In this document: positions 1 to 12,290 of the stretch, piece after piece
How positions within the stretch are numbered: the stretch's first letter is position 1
Layout of the letters: every line of letters starts with the position of its first letter
NCBI GenBank assembly: GCA_028641055.1
Contig: CM054062.1
Location: 277,347,710 to 277,411,709, forward strand
Length of the DNA: 64,000 nt
Source of the DNA: Alopecurus myosuroides
Taxonomy: Eukaryota > Streptophyta > Magnoliopsida > Poales > Poaceae
Reading direction: 5' to 3'
Position numbers and translations under genes: made by a program
The notes under the pieces: model-generated
Told to the model about the DNA's origin: nothing
What the model saw: only the letters and a program-made list of their open reading frames with translations
Database searches by the model: none

Positions 1-1207
1 TCCTTTTATAGGAGAGGGGGGAGGCAGCCCAAGGGGGTGCGGCCAGCCCATGGGTGTGCCCCACCTCTTCCCTCATCATGTGAGTGGACACTCCACTCAC
101 CTCCACTCACTTTCCCATTATTTCCCACTTGGAAAATCCAAAGGTTTTCTTTTAATAAATAAATAAAACATTTTTATTTCTTTATTTATATTTGTTAATT
201 CCATTAACAAACATTTGCATATAGCACCTCGAATCATTTGTTAATTCTATTAACAACCATTCGACGAAAAACCCCTTGAACTATTTCAATTTTCCCCGAA
301 ACAATTTCGGTGCTGTCCAAAATATTCTTCGATATTCCGTATCCTCTCAAATGCGTCATCGAACCTTAAGTGTGTCACCCTATGGTTCGCGAATAAGATA
401 GACATGATCGAGACTCCTCTCCGATCAATAATCAACAGCGGGATCTGGAGATTCGTGATGACTCCTATATATTCAACGATGACTCTCGTGATCGTGTGAA
501 CCAACAATGCCGTGAACTATTCCCTTTGTCTCGCGATATTTTACTTGTCCGAGATTCGATCATTGGTATCAACCATACCTTGTTCAATCTCATTACCGAC
601 AAGTATTATTTTCTCGTTCCCGTGATATAACATCCTTTGTGATCATATCACGTGCTTGCAAGCGGTTTCGATGTGATATCACCGAGAGGGCCCAGAGTAT
701 ATCTCTCCGTCATTTGGATGGACAAATCCCACTCTTGATCCATGATCCTCAACTAATACTTTCCGAATACTTAACGACACCTTTATAGTCACCCTGTTAC
801 GGTGTGACGTTTGATGCCATCAAAGCACTCTTCCGGTATCAGCGATTGACATGATCTCATGGTCTAAGGAATAAGTTACTTTGTATGTTTGATATAACAA
901 TGTAAACTTAATGACTTGATCGCATTGCTATATTCTCTTTGGGTATATGTTCATCACATCATTCTTCTAATGACATGACCCCGTTATTCATAACATCCAA
1001 TGTTCATGATCAGGAAACCTTGATCATCTATTAATCAACGAGCTAGTTAAAAGAGAGGCTTTACTAGGAACCATTGTTTGTTTATTAAGCACACATGTAT
1101 CAACGTTTCCGGTTAATACAATTCTAGCATGAGAAATAAACATTCATCATAAACAAGGAATAAGATAATAACCATTTTATTATTGCCTCTCGGGCATATT
1201 CCCTTCA
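1..1207 (-). repeat. Element A 3' LTR (partial)
   Basis: Aligns with 6748-7936 of the right LTR. The inner edge ends CCCTTCA directly beside the purine tract. This copy has an 18 bp expansion near base 30 (AAGGGGGTGCGGCCAGCC region) relative to the right copy. I count roughly 20 substitutions over about 1190 aligned bases by eye. The terminal ~440 bp lie outside the window. Confidence 0.92.
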
Positions 1208-1218
1208 GTCTCCCACTT
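1208..1218 (-). other. Element A polypurine tract
   Basis: On the minus strand this reads AAGTGGGAGAC immediately before the LTR start TGAAGGG. It is the plus-strand DNA primer site typical of Copia elements. Element F has the same tract (34448-34458). Confidence 0.85.
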
Positions 1219-1420
1219 GCACTAGAGTCAATAATCTAGTTTGTAAGCACTTTAACACATATGGCGTACCAGTGTTATTACCATGCTTCGCATGCGGTAA
1301 ACATCATCAAAAAGATCTGAACTGTTCAGGTCCTATTGTATTTGCGTGTTCTTTGCGTCTACACGCATCACTCATTCTCTAATGAGATGGCTTTGTATAT
1401 ATATGGTCAATAGGTGAAAA

Positions 1421-1609
1421 CTTAATTCCTCAGCTTAAACTGATGTCACTAACATTGTGAAAATGTAGCTTCATAGTGTTAGCATTCTTGGAAACTCACC
1501 AAGTTCCGGTGATACCTTAATTCCTCAGCTTAAACTGATGTTACTAACATTGTGAAAATGTAGCTTCATAGTTTCAGCATTCTTGGAAATTCACCAAGTT
1601 CAATAAAGA
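1421..1609. repeat. 95 bp tandem duplication inside element A
   Basis: The segment starting CTTAATTCCTCAGCTTAAAC at 1421 is repeated from 1516 with a few substitutions (for example GATGTCACT against GATGTTACT). This is a local tandem duplication in the 3' part of the decayed interior, with no coding meaning now. Confidence 0.85.
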
Positions 1610-2569
1610 ACTCCTTGACACAAAATACGCTTATAATCAGTTGTTAACACAACGATATACTTTAGCCTTTGTTGTAGTATCTGTCACAATATTTTAATTT
1701 TGAAACTCTTTCAAATCCAGCATGGAACTTTCTTCCATCCTATTGTGCTACCCTTCATCACATATTTTAATTGAGATAAAATTACTTGAATAAATGACAA
1801 GACCATTAGTGTAACATATTACAACTAATATTTTGTCATTACTATATAGGAAAACATATCCTTAGCATTTCTAAAATGACACAAGGATCTCTCCCACTGT
1901 TGTCTAATCATCATATGAATTATCCTACTATAACATTTTATAGCATAGGACTCATCTGGTTGTGTACATAGCATGGAAACATGACTTAGAAATCTCAATT
2001 TCAATGATGCTCATCATGTGTCAAAACACATGAATCTTGCTCAATTATTTTCCATGTGACAAGAACTCCTTCTTGTCATTTTCATATTGACTTACTTCAA
2101 TATTTCATCTATGTAATTTGGCTCCAATCATATCAGGTGCGTCAATCCATCTTTTATAGATATCGATGCCCAATATCTTGTAAGCCTTTCATCAATATGA
2201 AATCAAAAATATTAACCGTGTTAATTTAAAATACATATTTTTCAATCAACCATATGTCATCTACATAAAGTATTGGAAATATGTCATAGTGCTCCCACTT
2301 AATTTCTTGTAACTCTACAAGCATCTTTATCATTCATGATGGAATCAAACTCTTTTGATAACTTCATTAAGCTAAAGATTTCAACTTCGCTATGCTCACT
2401 TCAACCATTGAAGTGTGCATGCCTTTATAGCAACCTTTTGAATTTTACAAAACTCTCAGACTGTGTCAAGTACACATCCTTGATCAAACTTCCTCGAGAG
2501 GAGGGTTGGTTTTGTTATTCAACTGCCATATCATAATATGTAACTTTTTGCTAGAACTATCCGCAAAGA

Positions 2570-2764
2570 CTAAAGCATTACTACGGAAGATCGAAATCTT
2601 GTATTAGTCAACTCTTTGAACTTCGTCGAAAACAACTTTTCGATAAGTACAACTTTCAAAGGATGTAAAATCCATGTCTTTGTCACTATATAGATCCTTT
2701 TGCTATCGTTAGGCATCAAGCCTATCGAAAGGACTACCAAGTCACATACTTGATATTCATACAA
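2570..2764 (-). pseudogene. Decayed Copia reverse transcriptase N-terminal fragment (element A)
   Basis: The minus-strand translation keeps a recognisable trace of the start of the Copia reverse transcriptase. A block QVCDLVVL corresponds to QVWNLVDL of element F (about 32940-32965), and a later block ending in SSVVML corresponds to SPVAML in F (about 33100-33123). The catalytic YVDD region is not readable, and stops and frameshifts surround the fragment. The assignment rests on co-linear comparison with F, not on an intact motif. Confidence 0.5.
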
Positions 2765-2975
2765 GGATACTATGGCGGATATAATGACTCATAGTCAATT
2801 TTACGAAGTCAGGGCCCATCATTTGCTTCCTTTATAAGGTCCAGGTCCTTTTGTTGTCAAAACAACACTTTACACTTAAACCACAAGTTGTTCTAAGTAC
2901 AAAGTTTTTGGACTTTTCTGGTACAGTTCGCAAACTCATTTGAAGTATCTACAACATTTGTAGTGTCTTCTACTT

Positions 2976-3197
2976 AGTCAAAATAGTAAACCCCGGAACA
3001 ACTTCCAGTGCTGCGCTACTCTTGACATGATAACGAAGATTCTCTAATCTCGTTGAGTTTGTACTGTGCTCCCACTCACTTGTTTCGCAAGAACTACTTT
3101 CTCGAGAAATCAACCCTTTCTGACAAACAACAATTGTCTTTTGGTTCGGTGATAGGAGAAATACCCAATGTTTTATTTGGGATAACCTTATAAACAT
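2976..3197 (-). pseudogene. Decayed Copia integrase C-terminal fragment (element A)
   Basis: The minus-strand reading contains a degraded version of the segment after the integrase core that in F begins FVGYPRETLGYYF and runs to GSTVQLEEI. Here the traces are FIRLSQIKHWVF, then QKTIVVCQKG, then EHSTNSTRL. Order and spacing match F, and the fragment lies upstream (element sense) of the reverse transcriptase trace, as expected for Copia. It is non-functional. Confidence 0.45.
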
Positions 3198-6100
3198 ATA
3201 TTTATCCTATTTTGGTTGTAAACATTTTACACATGCTATGCATACCAAAACTTAAGAAAAATGACAATTCGGGTCATTACCCAAACCATATCTTATATGT
3301 TGTCAATTTCAACGGATCATGATGGTGCTCTTTTCAGTGTAAAAGCGGTTGTCCTTAATGTATAAACTACAAAATTATAATGGAAATTTTATTAATCTTA
3401 CCATGTCAAACAGGGTTTGATTTTGTCTTTTGAATACTCCAATCTAATGTGGGGTATTCGAGAAGTATAAGTTGTAGAACAATTCTGCAACTTCTCAGAT
3501 GTTTTGCTAAACTTGTAACTCAAACTTTATCCTTTATGATCCAATCATAAATACTTGATTATCTTGTTACATTGATTTTAACTTCATATTAACAACCTTT
3601 TGAACCAATTCAAAATGTCAAACTCCGTTCCCTTTAAATAGATATACTCACATATCTACTCAAGTCATCGACAGAATTTTATGAAGGAAAAATTAATCCA
3701 CCATACATGACTACACATAATGGACTATATACATCAATATGTATAATATCCACTAAATTAGTCGTCCAATCTACTTTGGCCTATGAACGGAATTCTGGTC
3801 ATCTTTTGGAAGAGGTCTCACAAGCGTCAATTTATTCAAAACAAAATGACTCCGGAAGTCCATCAATATGGAGTTCCTTCATGTTTTCCTTTCCGATATG
3901 AACTAAAAATGGTGGTGTCACAATTTAAGTGAAAATCTTTTACGTCTTGCAACGTTTAGCATTCAATCTTATAGATGTTTACTTTACCAACATGATTTAT
4001 ATTAACATATCCATCAATTATGGAATATGGTCATTGTTTGAACAATCTCATTTGTTCTCACAAAAGACTAGAACAAAATAACAACTTATTAAGTTCTTAA
4101 AATAAATCTTGAATGTTTGGTTCGATACTACAATGAACACAATAACACTTTATTTATGTTCTTGTCATAATCGATTCCACATCTATTACTAGTTCCTTTT
4201 AGGCTCTTGTATTTCTTGCATTGCGTTGCTTTGTATGACAACTCATACCAACCAATGTGGTATCAAAATACCCAAAAATACTTTGTTAACTAGTAATACA
4301 TCTATAACTCGTATATCAAGCATATACTCCTGAGTTGGACTTTTCCAGTTATCTTCTTTTCTGCCATATATCTATTTGTAATTCTATTTTCAATATTCCC
4401 TTTCCTTTACAGAAGAATCAATCAACATAAAACAAGGCTAGTCGTACTAGCTCATATTCTTTGGCGTGTTAGTCATATACTATCACCCATCGAGTCACAC
4501 TTTGAGTTTGATTGTTCTACTAATATCGCCATATTAATAGCATTCTTCTAGATTCCACTCTTAGCAATTTCCAAGTAAGGTAAACGACTTTACACATACT
4601 TTTAATCCATCCCATCATAGCAATATTATGATTTAAGCTACTATAACTCGAAGGAAGGAATTTAGAGGATATTTTTAGCATCCAATTTCTTGGAATATTC
4701 AAACGCCTAGCGTCTTCAATCATTGCATATATTCAGATAATATAAGCAAACATTGTCACGCTAAATTTGCATATATTCAGATAATATAAGCAAACATTGT
4801 CACGCTAAATTATACTCAGTCATGTTGCCACAAATAAGTTTCTAGATATCAATATATCTTTCACTTGATTGTTTCCGAAAACAACTCTTTTCAGTTCCAA
4901 AATCACCTTGATCAACAAAAAATTCTTTTGAAGATAAAGTAATATGAAAGCAGCCATGACTGTGGATTCTAAGTAGGAATTATTTGCTCTCTAGATTAAT
5001 CAATCATTAACCATATGGAGCTAGGTAGGAAATACCAAAAATCTACAATAGGACTCAATTTTAAATTTCACTAATACGGTACCAATCTTAAATGGCATTT
5101 ACCAGATCATAACAGTTATATCTCAATTAACAATCTAAGTGAAAGGTAGTTATGTGGATGCCAATGAATACTACAATTTGTGCAAATTCACTTTGATTTG
5201 TTGTTCATGATAAATAAGTTCAAGTTAAATCAAAAATTAAACCATGAACTCCCACTCAAAAACAACATCCCTCTTAGTCGTCTTTAGTGATTACACGAAC
5301 CAAATTCACTACACCAAAACCGATCATCATGTGGGATGATGTAGTTTCAAAGGCGAACATCGACATGTTCATCATGTCATCCATATGACTCATGCTTTAC
5401 CTTTCGGTTATGTGTTCCGAGGCCATGTCTGTACATGCTAGGCTCGCCAAGTAGAACCGTAGTATTGCGTGTGTTTCAAGGCCATGTCTGTACATGCTAG
5501 GCTTGAAAACACCCGTTGTATGTGAACGTTGAGTCTATCACACCCGATCATCACGTGGTGTCTCGAAACGACGAACTTTCTTAACGGTGCATACTTAAGG
5601 AAGAACACATTATTATCTTGATATTAAGTGAGAGGGATCATCTTATACTGCTACCGTCGCTATCTAAGCAAAACAAGATGCATAAAAGGATTAACATCAC
5701 AAACATCACATGTAAGGATACCGTGATATGATATGGTCCTCCTTGCACTTGATCTCCATCATGTGCATTATGGTATGATCTCAATTATTCTACCGGCGTG
5801 ATACCAAGTACCACGGTACCCCAAACTTGATTGTCCATCAATAAGAAGACAACCATATGGATACCTTCCAGTATATCAATAATTTACAAAATAGATCATC
5901 TCATAATAAAATTTGTAATATTGACCATATCACATCACATGCCCAGCAAAAACTAGTTAGACGCCTCTAATTTATTTTTGCATATTTTACGTGGTTTAGG
6001 GCTTTCGATGATAGAACCGTTCATACCTACGAACATCAACCACAACGTTGATAAACACATTTTTAACAACCCTTCATAGTTAGATCTTAACTATAGTAGG

Positions 6101-6290
6101 AGAAACGGACACCCCCTTAGCCACAAGTGAGACAACTCTCACGTACATAGTACACGTAAACTTAGTCTGGGGCAGCTTCATCCTACTATGCCACTAAGAT
6201 CATAAAATACTCAAGGAGGCAATAACATGATCATCAACGCCCACATACTCATATGTGTTCTACCCATACAAAACATCTACGCATAGATCC
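3198..6290 (-). other. Non-coding decayed interior of element A (gag, integrase and leader region)
   Basis: About 3.1 kb without a credible open frame on either strand. By position it should hold gag, protease and most of integrase, but no zinc knuckle, DTG or HHCC motif can be read. It contains a 44 bp tandem duplication (4723-4810) and two copies of GGCCATGTCTGTACATGCTA 59 bp apart (5421 and 5480) in the former 5' leader. Confidence 0.6.
4723..4810. repeat. 44 bp perfect tandem duplication inside element A
   Basis: The unit starting TTGCATATATTCAGATAATA occurs at 4723 and again at 4767, essentially without differences. The identity implies a recent duplication, younger than the point mutations that destroyed the surrounding frames. 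Confidence 0.88.
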
Positions 6291-6303
6291 GGCTCTGATA
6301 CCA
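6291..6303 (-). other. Element A primer binding site (initiator-Met tRNA)
   Basis: The minus strand reads TGGTATCAGAGCC, complementary to the 3' end of plant initiator-Met tRNA, one base after the LTR end CCCTTCA. It fixes the element's orientation. Confidence 0.92.
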
Positions 6304-6304
6304 C

Positions 6305-7936
6305 TGAAGGGTTCGTTGCATAGAAAACAAAAAATTTCCTACGCGAGAGACACCCGAAAGGCCAAGATCTAATCTAGGAGACGAAGTGCAACGGGCAACA
6401 AGAGGGTTAAGGAGAACACATACCCTCGAAGACTCAAAGTTGTACGAGATCAAATCTCGTTGTTGGCGTAGTCGTACTCACACCGATCCCGATAGCGAGA
6501 AGATGGGCACCGCAATCCGGCGGTGCATCCGTGATCGGTCACACGTACGGTTGATGACGACCTTCGTTCCCTCGTTCCAGCGGGGCGCGGAAGTAGAGGA
6601 TCCCTCAGAACTCCAGCAGCACGACGACGTGGTGGTGGTGAAGAATCCCGTGGTCAGGGCTTCGCCAAGCCGGGGACCATGAAATGGAGCAGCGGGTGGA
6701 GGGAAAGGGAAGTGGCCAAGTGTGTGAAGGAGGGAGAGCTCTCACCCTCCTTTTATAGGAGAGGGGGGAGGCAGCCCATGGGTGTGCCCCCACCTTTTCC
6801 CTCATCATGTGAGTGGACACTCCACTCACCTCCACTCACTTTCCCATTATTTCCCACTTGGAAAATCCAAAGGTTTTCTTTTAATAAATAAATAAAACAT
6901 TTTTATTTCTTTATTTATATTTGTTAATTCCATTAACAAACATTTGCATATAGCACCTCGAATCATTTGTTAATTCTATTAACAACCATTCGACGAAAAA
7001 CCCCTTGAACTATTTCAATTTTCCCCGAAACAATTTCGGTGCTGTCCAAAATATTCTTCGATATTCCGTATCCTCTCAAATGCTTCATCGAATCTTAAGT
7101 GTGTCACCCTACGGTTCGCGAATAAGATAGAAATGATCGAGACTCCTCTCCGATCAATAATCAACAGCGGGATCTGGAGATCCGTGATGACTCCTATATA
7201 TTCAACGATGACTCTCGTGATCGTGTGAACCAACAACGTCGTGAACTATTCCCTTTGTCTCGCGATATTTTACTTGTCCGAGATTCGATCATTGGTATCA
7301 ACCATACCTTGTTCAATCTCGTTACCGACAAGTATTCTTTTCTCGTTCCCGTTATATAACATCCTTTGTGATCATATCACGTGCTTGCAAGCGGTTTCGA
7401 TGTGATATCACCGAGAGGGCCCAGAGTATATCTCTCCGTCATTTGGATTGACAAATCCCACTCTTGATCCATGATCCTCAACTAAAACTTTCCGAATACT
7501 TAACGACACCTTTATAGTCACCCTGTTACGGTGTGACGTTTGATGCCATCAAAGCACTCTTCCGGTATCAGCGATTGACATGATCTCATGGTCTAAGGAA
7601 TAAGTTACTTCGTATGTTTGATATAACAATGTAAACTAAATGACTTGATCGCATTGCTATATTCTCTTTGAGTATATGTTCATCACATCATTCTTCTAAT
7701 GACATGACCCCGTTATTAATAACATCCAATGTTCATGGTCAGGAAACCTTGATCATCTATTAATCAACGAGCTAGTTAAAAGAGAGGCTTTACTAGGAAC
7801 CATTGTTTGTTTATTAAGCACACATGTATCAACGTTTCCGGTTAATACAATTCTAGCATGATAAATAAACATTCATCATAAACAAGGAATAAGATAATAA
7901 CCATTTTATTATTGCCTCTCGGGCATATTCCCTTCA
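6305..7936 (-). repeat. Element A 5' LTR (complete, 1632 bp)
   Basis: TG...CA bounded. The inner edge abuts the primer binding site and the outer edge ends CCCTTCA at 7936. A TATA-like CTATAAAAGG lies on the minus strand at 6749-6758. The next five bases, ATTTC (7937-7941), would be the target duplication, but the partner lies outside the window. Small ORFs at 6386-6891 and 7015-7236 lie within the LTR and are not considered genes. Confidence 0.92.
6749..6758 (-). promoter_or_regulatory. TATA box of element A LTR
   Basis: The minus strand reads CTATAAAAGG, followed by a G/A-rich leader. The same motif survives in the left LTR at bases 2-11. Confidence 0.6.
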
Positions 7937-8191
7937 ATTTCTCCCTGTCGAAGTGCTTTTCTCTCTCTGTTGTTTTCCGCCCCGAGGATGCGGCGAAATA
8001 TTTCTTTGATGGTTCTGTAGGTCTTAGGGTTCCATGGGGATGAAGTACGCGAGAGGGGGATGCCAGTGGTGGGCCAGGGTGGCCACACCACGTGGCGGCG
8101 CGTCCAAGGGGGGGAGGCGCGCCACCAGGTGGTGTGGGCCCCTAGTGGCCTCCCTCTGGCTCCCCTCCTGGCTGGCTCCCTCATCTGACAT
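7937..8191. other. GC-rich LTR-like remnant between elements A and B
   Basis: About 255 bp. The sequence TGGCGGCGCGTCCAAGG followed by GCGCGCCACCAGGTGGTGTG resembles the GC-rich block in the TGATACGTC-type Gypsy LTRs of this window (9240-9340, 55830-55900). It is probably a piece of another such LTR into which A inserted. A minus-strand ORF covering 7909-8505 crosses three different elements and is not a gene. Confidence 0.4.
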
Positions 8192-9570
8192 TGATTTCTA
8201 CGCACGCTTCTATTCTTGTAGACAATGTTGGGCCTCCAAATGCAGAGGTTTGTAGAACAGCAGCAAGTTTCCCTTAAGTGGATCACCCAAGGTTTATCGA
8301 ACTCAGGGAGGTAGAGGTCAAAGATATCCCTCTCAAGCAACCCTGCAATCAAGATACAAGAAGTCTCTCGTGTCCCCAACACACCCAATATACTTGTCAG
8401 GTATATAGGTGCACTAGTTCGGCGAAGAGAGAGTAAAATGCAAGTAATATGGATGATAATAAGTGATAATAGCAATCTGAAATAAAAATGGCAGCAAGCA
8501 AACATGTAGCAGAACAGGCGGAAAACGGTGTTTCAATGCTTGGAAATAAGGCCTAGGGCTCCTGATTTCACTAGAGGACACTCTCAACAATGCTCACATA
8601 ATTGAATGCATAAATATAATTTCTTCACCATGCTACTCCGAACCACTCTCCCGTCGAATAACGAACACTAATCATTGCGTAGGGCTGTAACAGAACTCCT
8701 CAAGTCTAGATTCCCTCTCTAGGGCACCCCAATATCAATACGAGCGCCATAAATTAGTAAACAAACGCCACAATTTAATAGGTTCACCTTCCAACACAAG
8801 ATATAAATATCATGCTAAACCACACGGAGCACACACTGTCACCTTTGCCCCGTGATCAAAGTGTTTAGGGAGACAACAAAACAACTTGAGTAGCATAACA
8901 GATGAAGATCAATCTACATATTCAGCTAGATTACAAAGCTTATGATCACATAAAGATCACACCATGGGAGAGAGAGATGAACCACATAGCTACCGGCAGA
9001 GCCCTCAACCCCGGGGGAGAACTACTCGCTCCTCATCATAGGAGACAACAACGACGATGGAGATGGCAGTGGAGTCGATGGAGATGACTTCCCGAGGCAC
9101 TTCCCCGTCCCGGCAGGGTGCGAGAACAGAGATATGTCCCCCGAAACTTGCCGGCGGCGACGGCGGAGCTACGGATGTATTTTGCGGAAAAGGTCGATTC
9201 TTCTAGGGTTTATGCCTCGGTGAGTATATATGGGCGAAAGGGCGATTACGGGGGGTGGCTAGGGGCCCACACCCCTAGGTGGCGCGACCAGGGGGACCCG
9301 CGCCACCCCATGGTGTGGCCACGCCGTGGTCCCCCTCCGGGGATCTTCGGGACTTCTGGCTTTCGAATCGTCCAATTTCGAGAATATTTGCAGAACAACT
9401 TTTCTGAAACTAAAAACAGCAAAAAACAGGGAACTGACACTTGGCATCTTGTTAATAGGTTAGTCCCAGGAAATCGATAAAAATGACATAATATGTAAGG
9501 AAAACATTTGGTAAACAACATGAAAACAACATGGAACATCAGAAATTAAGGATACGATTATGACGTATCA
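8192..9570 (-). repeat. Element B 3' LTR (1379 bp)
   Basis: On the minus strand it starts TGATACGTCATAATCG and ends GCGTAGAAATCA, a TG...CA pair. From memory these edges match a very abundant Triticeae Gypsy LTR type. A TATATA run lies at about 9221-9228. The first ~370 bp (element sense) resemble the LTR at 54584-56162, but the rest does not. Small ORFs at 8902-9539 are LTR sequence. The five bases to the left, GACAT (8187-8191), would be the target duplication; no clean partner was found. Confidence 0.8.
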
Positions 9571-9583
9571 AGCATCCCCAAGC
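9571..9583 (-). other. Element B polypurine tract
   Basis: The minus strand reads GCTTGGGGATGC directly before the LTR start TGATACGTC. A second copy of the sequence context (GCATCCCCAAGCTTAG on the plus strand) occurs at about 11562. Confidence 0.75.
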
Positions 9584-12290
9584 TTAGTTCCTACTCGTCC
9601 TCGAGTAGGTAAATGATAAAACAATAATTTCTGAGGTGACATGCTACTAACATAAACTTGATCAATCTAATGTAAAAGCATATGCACGCTGAGATCATAA
9701 AACTTTAAACACAGGCATGATAAATAAAACTTTAATAATAAAGCATAGAAATTACTTTGCATCACGAAGAGTAACTCAAATAAAGGATCATGAATAATAA
9801 TGCAAAGAAAGGTAAACGTTTGTTTCAGGTATAGAGAAAGCATGGCAAAGTGATATTTCAATAGTCCTTAAGAGTGGGGCAAAATATAAATGCCAAGACA
9901 CCTTCAAAGTTCATGAGGAAGACTAGAACAAATAATTTAAGAACAAATAATATCACATCATGAAGTAATTATTGATGCTTATGGGACAAATGCACATAGA
10001 ACCTAGAATGGCAAAAATGCTCTCTCAACTGTGCATAAAGTAAGAAGATGGATACTCAACATAAAAGTAAAAGAAAGTCCCTTAGAAGTGGGAAGCGGGG
10101 ATCACTCATGTGCTAGAGCTTTTATTTTATTAAGCAGAGGTATTAAAAGTTTGACATTTGTGGAGGAATGTCTATATTCTGGGAGATGTATGCTAATGTC
10201 GACGAATGGTAAACAAAAAATACAGTACGTCACAAGTCAACTGCATTCACAAGAGCGGCTCCCATGGTGAAGTACGCAACTGGTGTAGAAGGTCATCCCT
10301 CTTTCTCTTTTGTTTACACAATTATGCTTTGACTGATAAATCAGGGGCAAAAATAGTAAAGAGAATTTGTTTGTATTAATTTGGGGCTGGGCACCCCGCT
10401 GCCAGCTCTTCTATCATTTGGATAAGAGGATGAAGACACTAGTCCAGGGTGTGAAATCCAATCAACAAGTGAGATAAAGATTCTCTATTTACGTCCTCAT
10501 GAGCAAAAACAGGAACATAAAGCAGGAGTAATTTTGAAGGTTTTAAAGGTAACACATGAGCAATGTACTTTGGAATGGCAGTTAAATACCACATGCAGGT
10601 AGGTATGGTGGACACAATGGGAAAAACTTTGGTTTAAGGGAGTTTGGATGCACGAGTAGAGCTTATACTCAGTACAGGTGGAGGCTAGCAAAAGAGTGGG
10701 AGCGGCAAATCAAGAGAGCATAAGAGCCATAATCATGCATAGCGACATACGCATCATTAATTAAAACATAAGCAGTATCACAAGTTCAAAAACTAAGTGG
10801 TCATGGAGGCTATTTGTGACTTATTTGTAGTCATAAACATGGTGTGAGCATGCGCCAAGTCAACCAAATAAAATATTCGAAAGAGAATACCATATATTGA
10901 TGCTTTACTATGACAAGAACAACTCATGAATCTTTCAATACATATTAAACACTCTCATCTATTTGAGGCTAATCATGCTACTCAATAAACATAAGGCTTT
11001 AAAACTAAAATAACATTTAGCATGGCATGAAAAAGTCCTAGCCACAGTCTATACAAGCTTCTTCTAGTACGGTTATAAATTCTACTTCAAGCAGCAGTTT
11101 TTTTTGTTTCTCCCAACAAGAACCATACAAAACATGATTTAACAAAAATAATCTTTATGATACATAAAGCAAACATGAGATTACTCAAATAATACTACTA
11201 AAACTAACAGCTCTAATAAGAGATGCATGCAAAACAGGAGCTGAATAAATGCAGCAGCCAAACAGAGATTAAGAATATAACGTATTCTCATGAAAAAGCG
11301 GAGCGTGTCACTCTCCAATAAAAGAATGCTGGGGTCCAACCGAGCTTATTATGAAAGTAAAAAAAACTGAAAGCAAAAGCAAAAGCAAACTGAAAACAAA
11401 AATAAAAGACGCTCCAAGTAAATCACATAAGATGTGACTGAATAAAAATATAGTTTCAATAGAAGTGACCTGATAATTTGTTAATGAAGAAGGGGATGCC
11501 TTGGGCATCCCCAAGATTAGACGCTTGAGTCTTCTTGTAATTTTCTTGGATGTACCACCAGGGCATCCCCAAGCTTAGACTTTTCACTCTTCTTGATCAC
11601 ATCATATCATCCTCTTCTCTTGACCCTTGAAAACTTCCTTCACATCAAAATTCGCATAGTCTTCATTAGCAACGTTGGTGCAATTGAAATAAGAAATTCA
11701 CATGGTTCAGTTTCAACACAAGTCTAACACTCGAAAAAAAATTAGCTCCTGTCACAACTTCTTTCAAAACTATTTTTCTCAAAAGAACACCAAAAGAACG
11801 AGATTAAGATGCAAATGCGATAAATGGCAGAAATCTGTCAAAAACAGAACAACAAGTAAAGATTGATTTTTTCAAAAACATTCTTTTGCTCAAATCAAAA
11901 AGTGGTCTTCTAAGAAAGGTTGCGTATATAACTCAGGATTAAACATAAAAAAACTCAGGTCATTTTGAATTTTCTGTGATTTTTATCGGAATTAACAGTG
12001 GACAGCAGAAATCTGTTTCCTGCGCAGAAATCCGAAATATAGGCTCAACTTTCCACTAGTGGCTTTACTCGGCTAAAAACAAATCTCAAAAGAAAAGATA
12101 CATCAAGGTTTCTAACTAAATAGAAAACACCCAGGTGCAAAGCACACCAAAAAAAGCAAAGGAAAACTGAAAGAAAACAGAGGAATAAAACGGGTTGTCT
12201 CCCGGCAGCGCTTTTCTTTAACGCCTTTCAGCTAGACATAGAAAAATCAACTCAAGTATTTTCAAGTGAAGAAGCATAAACATCATATTT
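9584..12290 (-). other. Element B non-coding region between protease and 3' LTR
   Basis: About 2.7 kb, AT-rich, with no coding signal on either strand. Autonomous relatives would carry reverse transcriptase, RNase H and integrase after protease. Here nothing of them can be read. Part of the region (about 11200-11640) is similar to 56520-56960 of element D, so it is an inherited feature of this non-autonomous group and not a random deletion. Confidence 0.65.

Larger units (their letters stand above)
1..7936 (-). mobile_element. Element A: Copia-type LTR retrotransposon, minus strand, cut by window start
   Basis: Two long direct repeats (1-1207 and 6305-7936) flank an interior of about 5.1 kb. 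On the minus strand the right copy is the 5' LTR, followed by a primer site complementary to initiator-Met tRNA (6291-6303). The left copy is the 3' LTR, preceded by a purine tract (1208-1218). The LTR begins TGAAGGGAATATGCCC on the minus strand, close to the LTR start of element F (TGTTGGGAATATGCCC), so the two probably belong to related lineages. Only degraded traces of integrase and reverse transcriptase remain inside. The far edge of the 3' LTR and the left target duplication lie outside the window. Confidence 0.9.

Noticed and set aside
1421..5503. CRISPR-like or satellite array
   Set aside because: Only isolated two-copy tandem duplications of 95, 44 and 59 bp period; no regular spacers.
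7909..8505. 198-codon minus-strand ORF
   Set aside because: Crosses the A LTR, the remnant and the B LTR; composition is GC-skewed LTR sequence without motifs.
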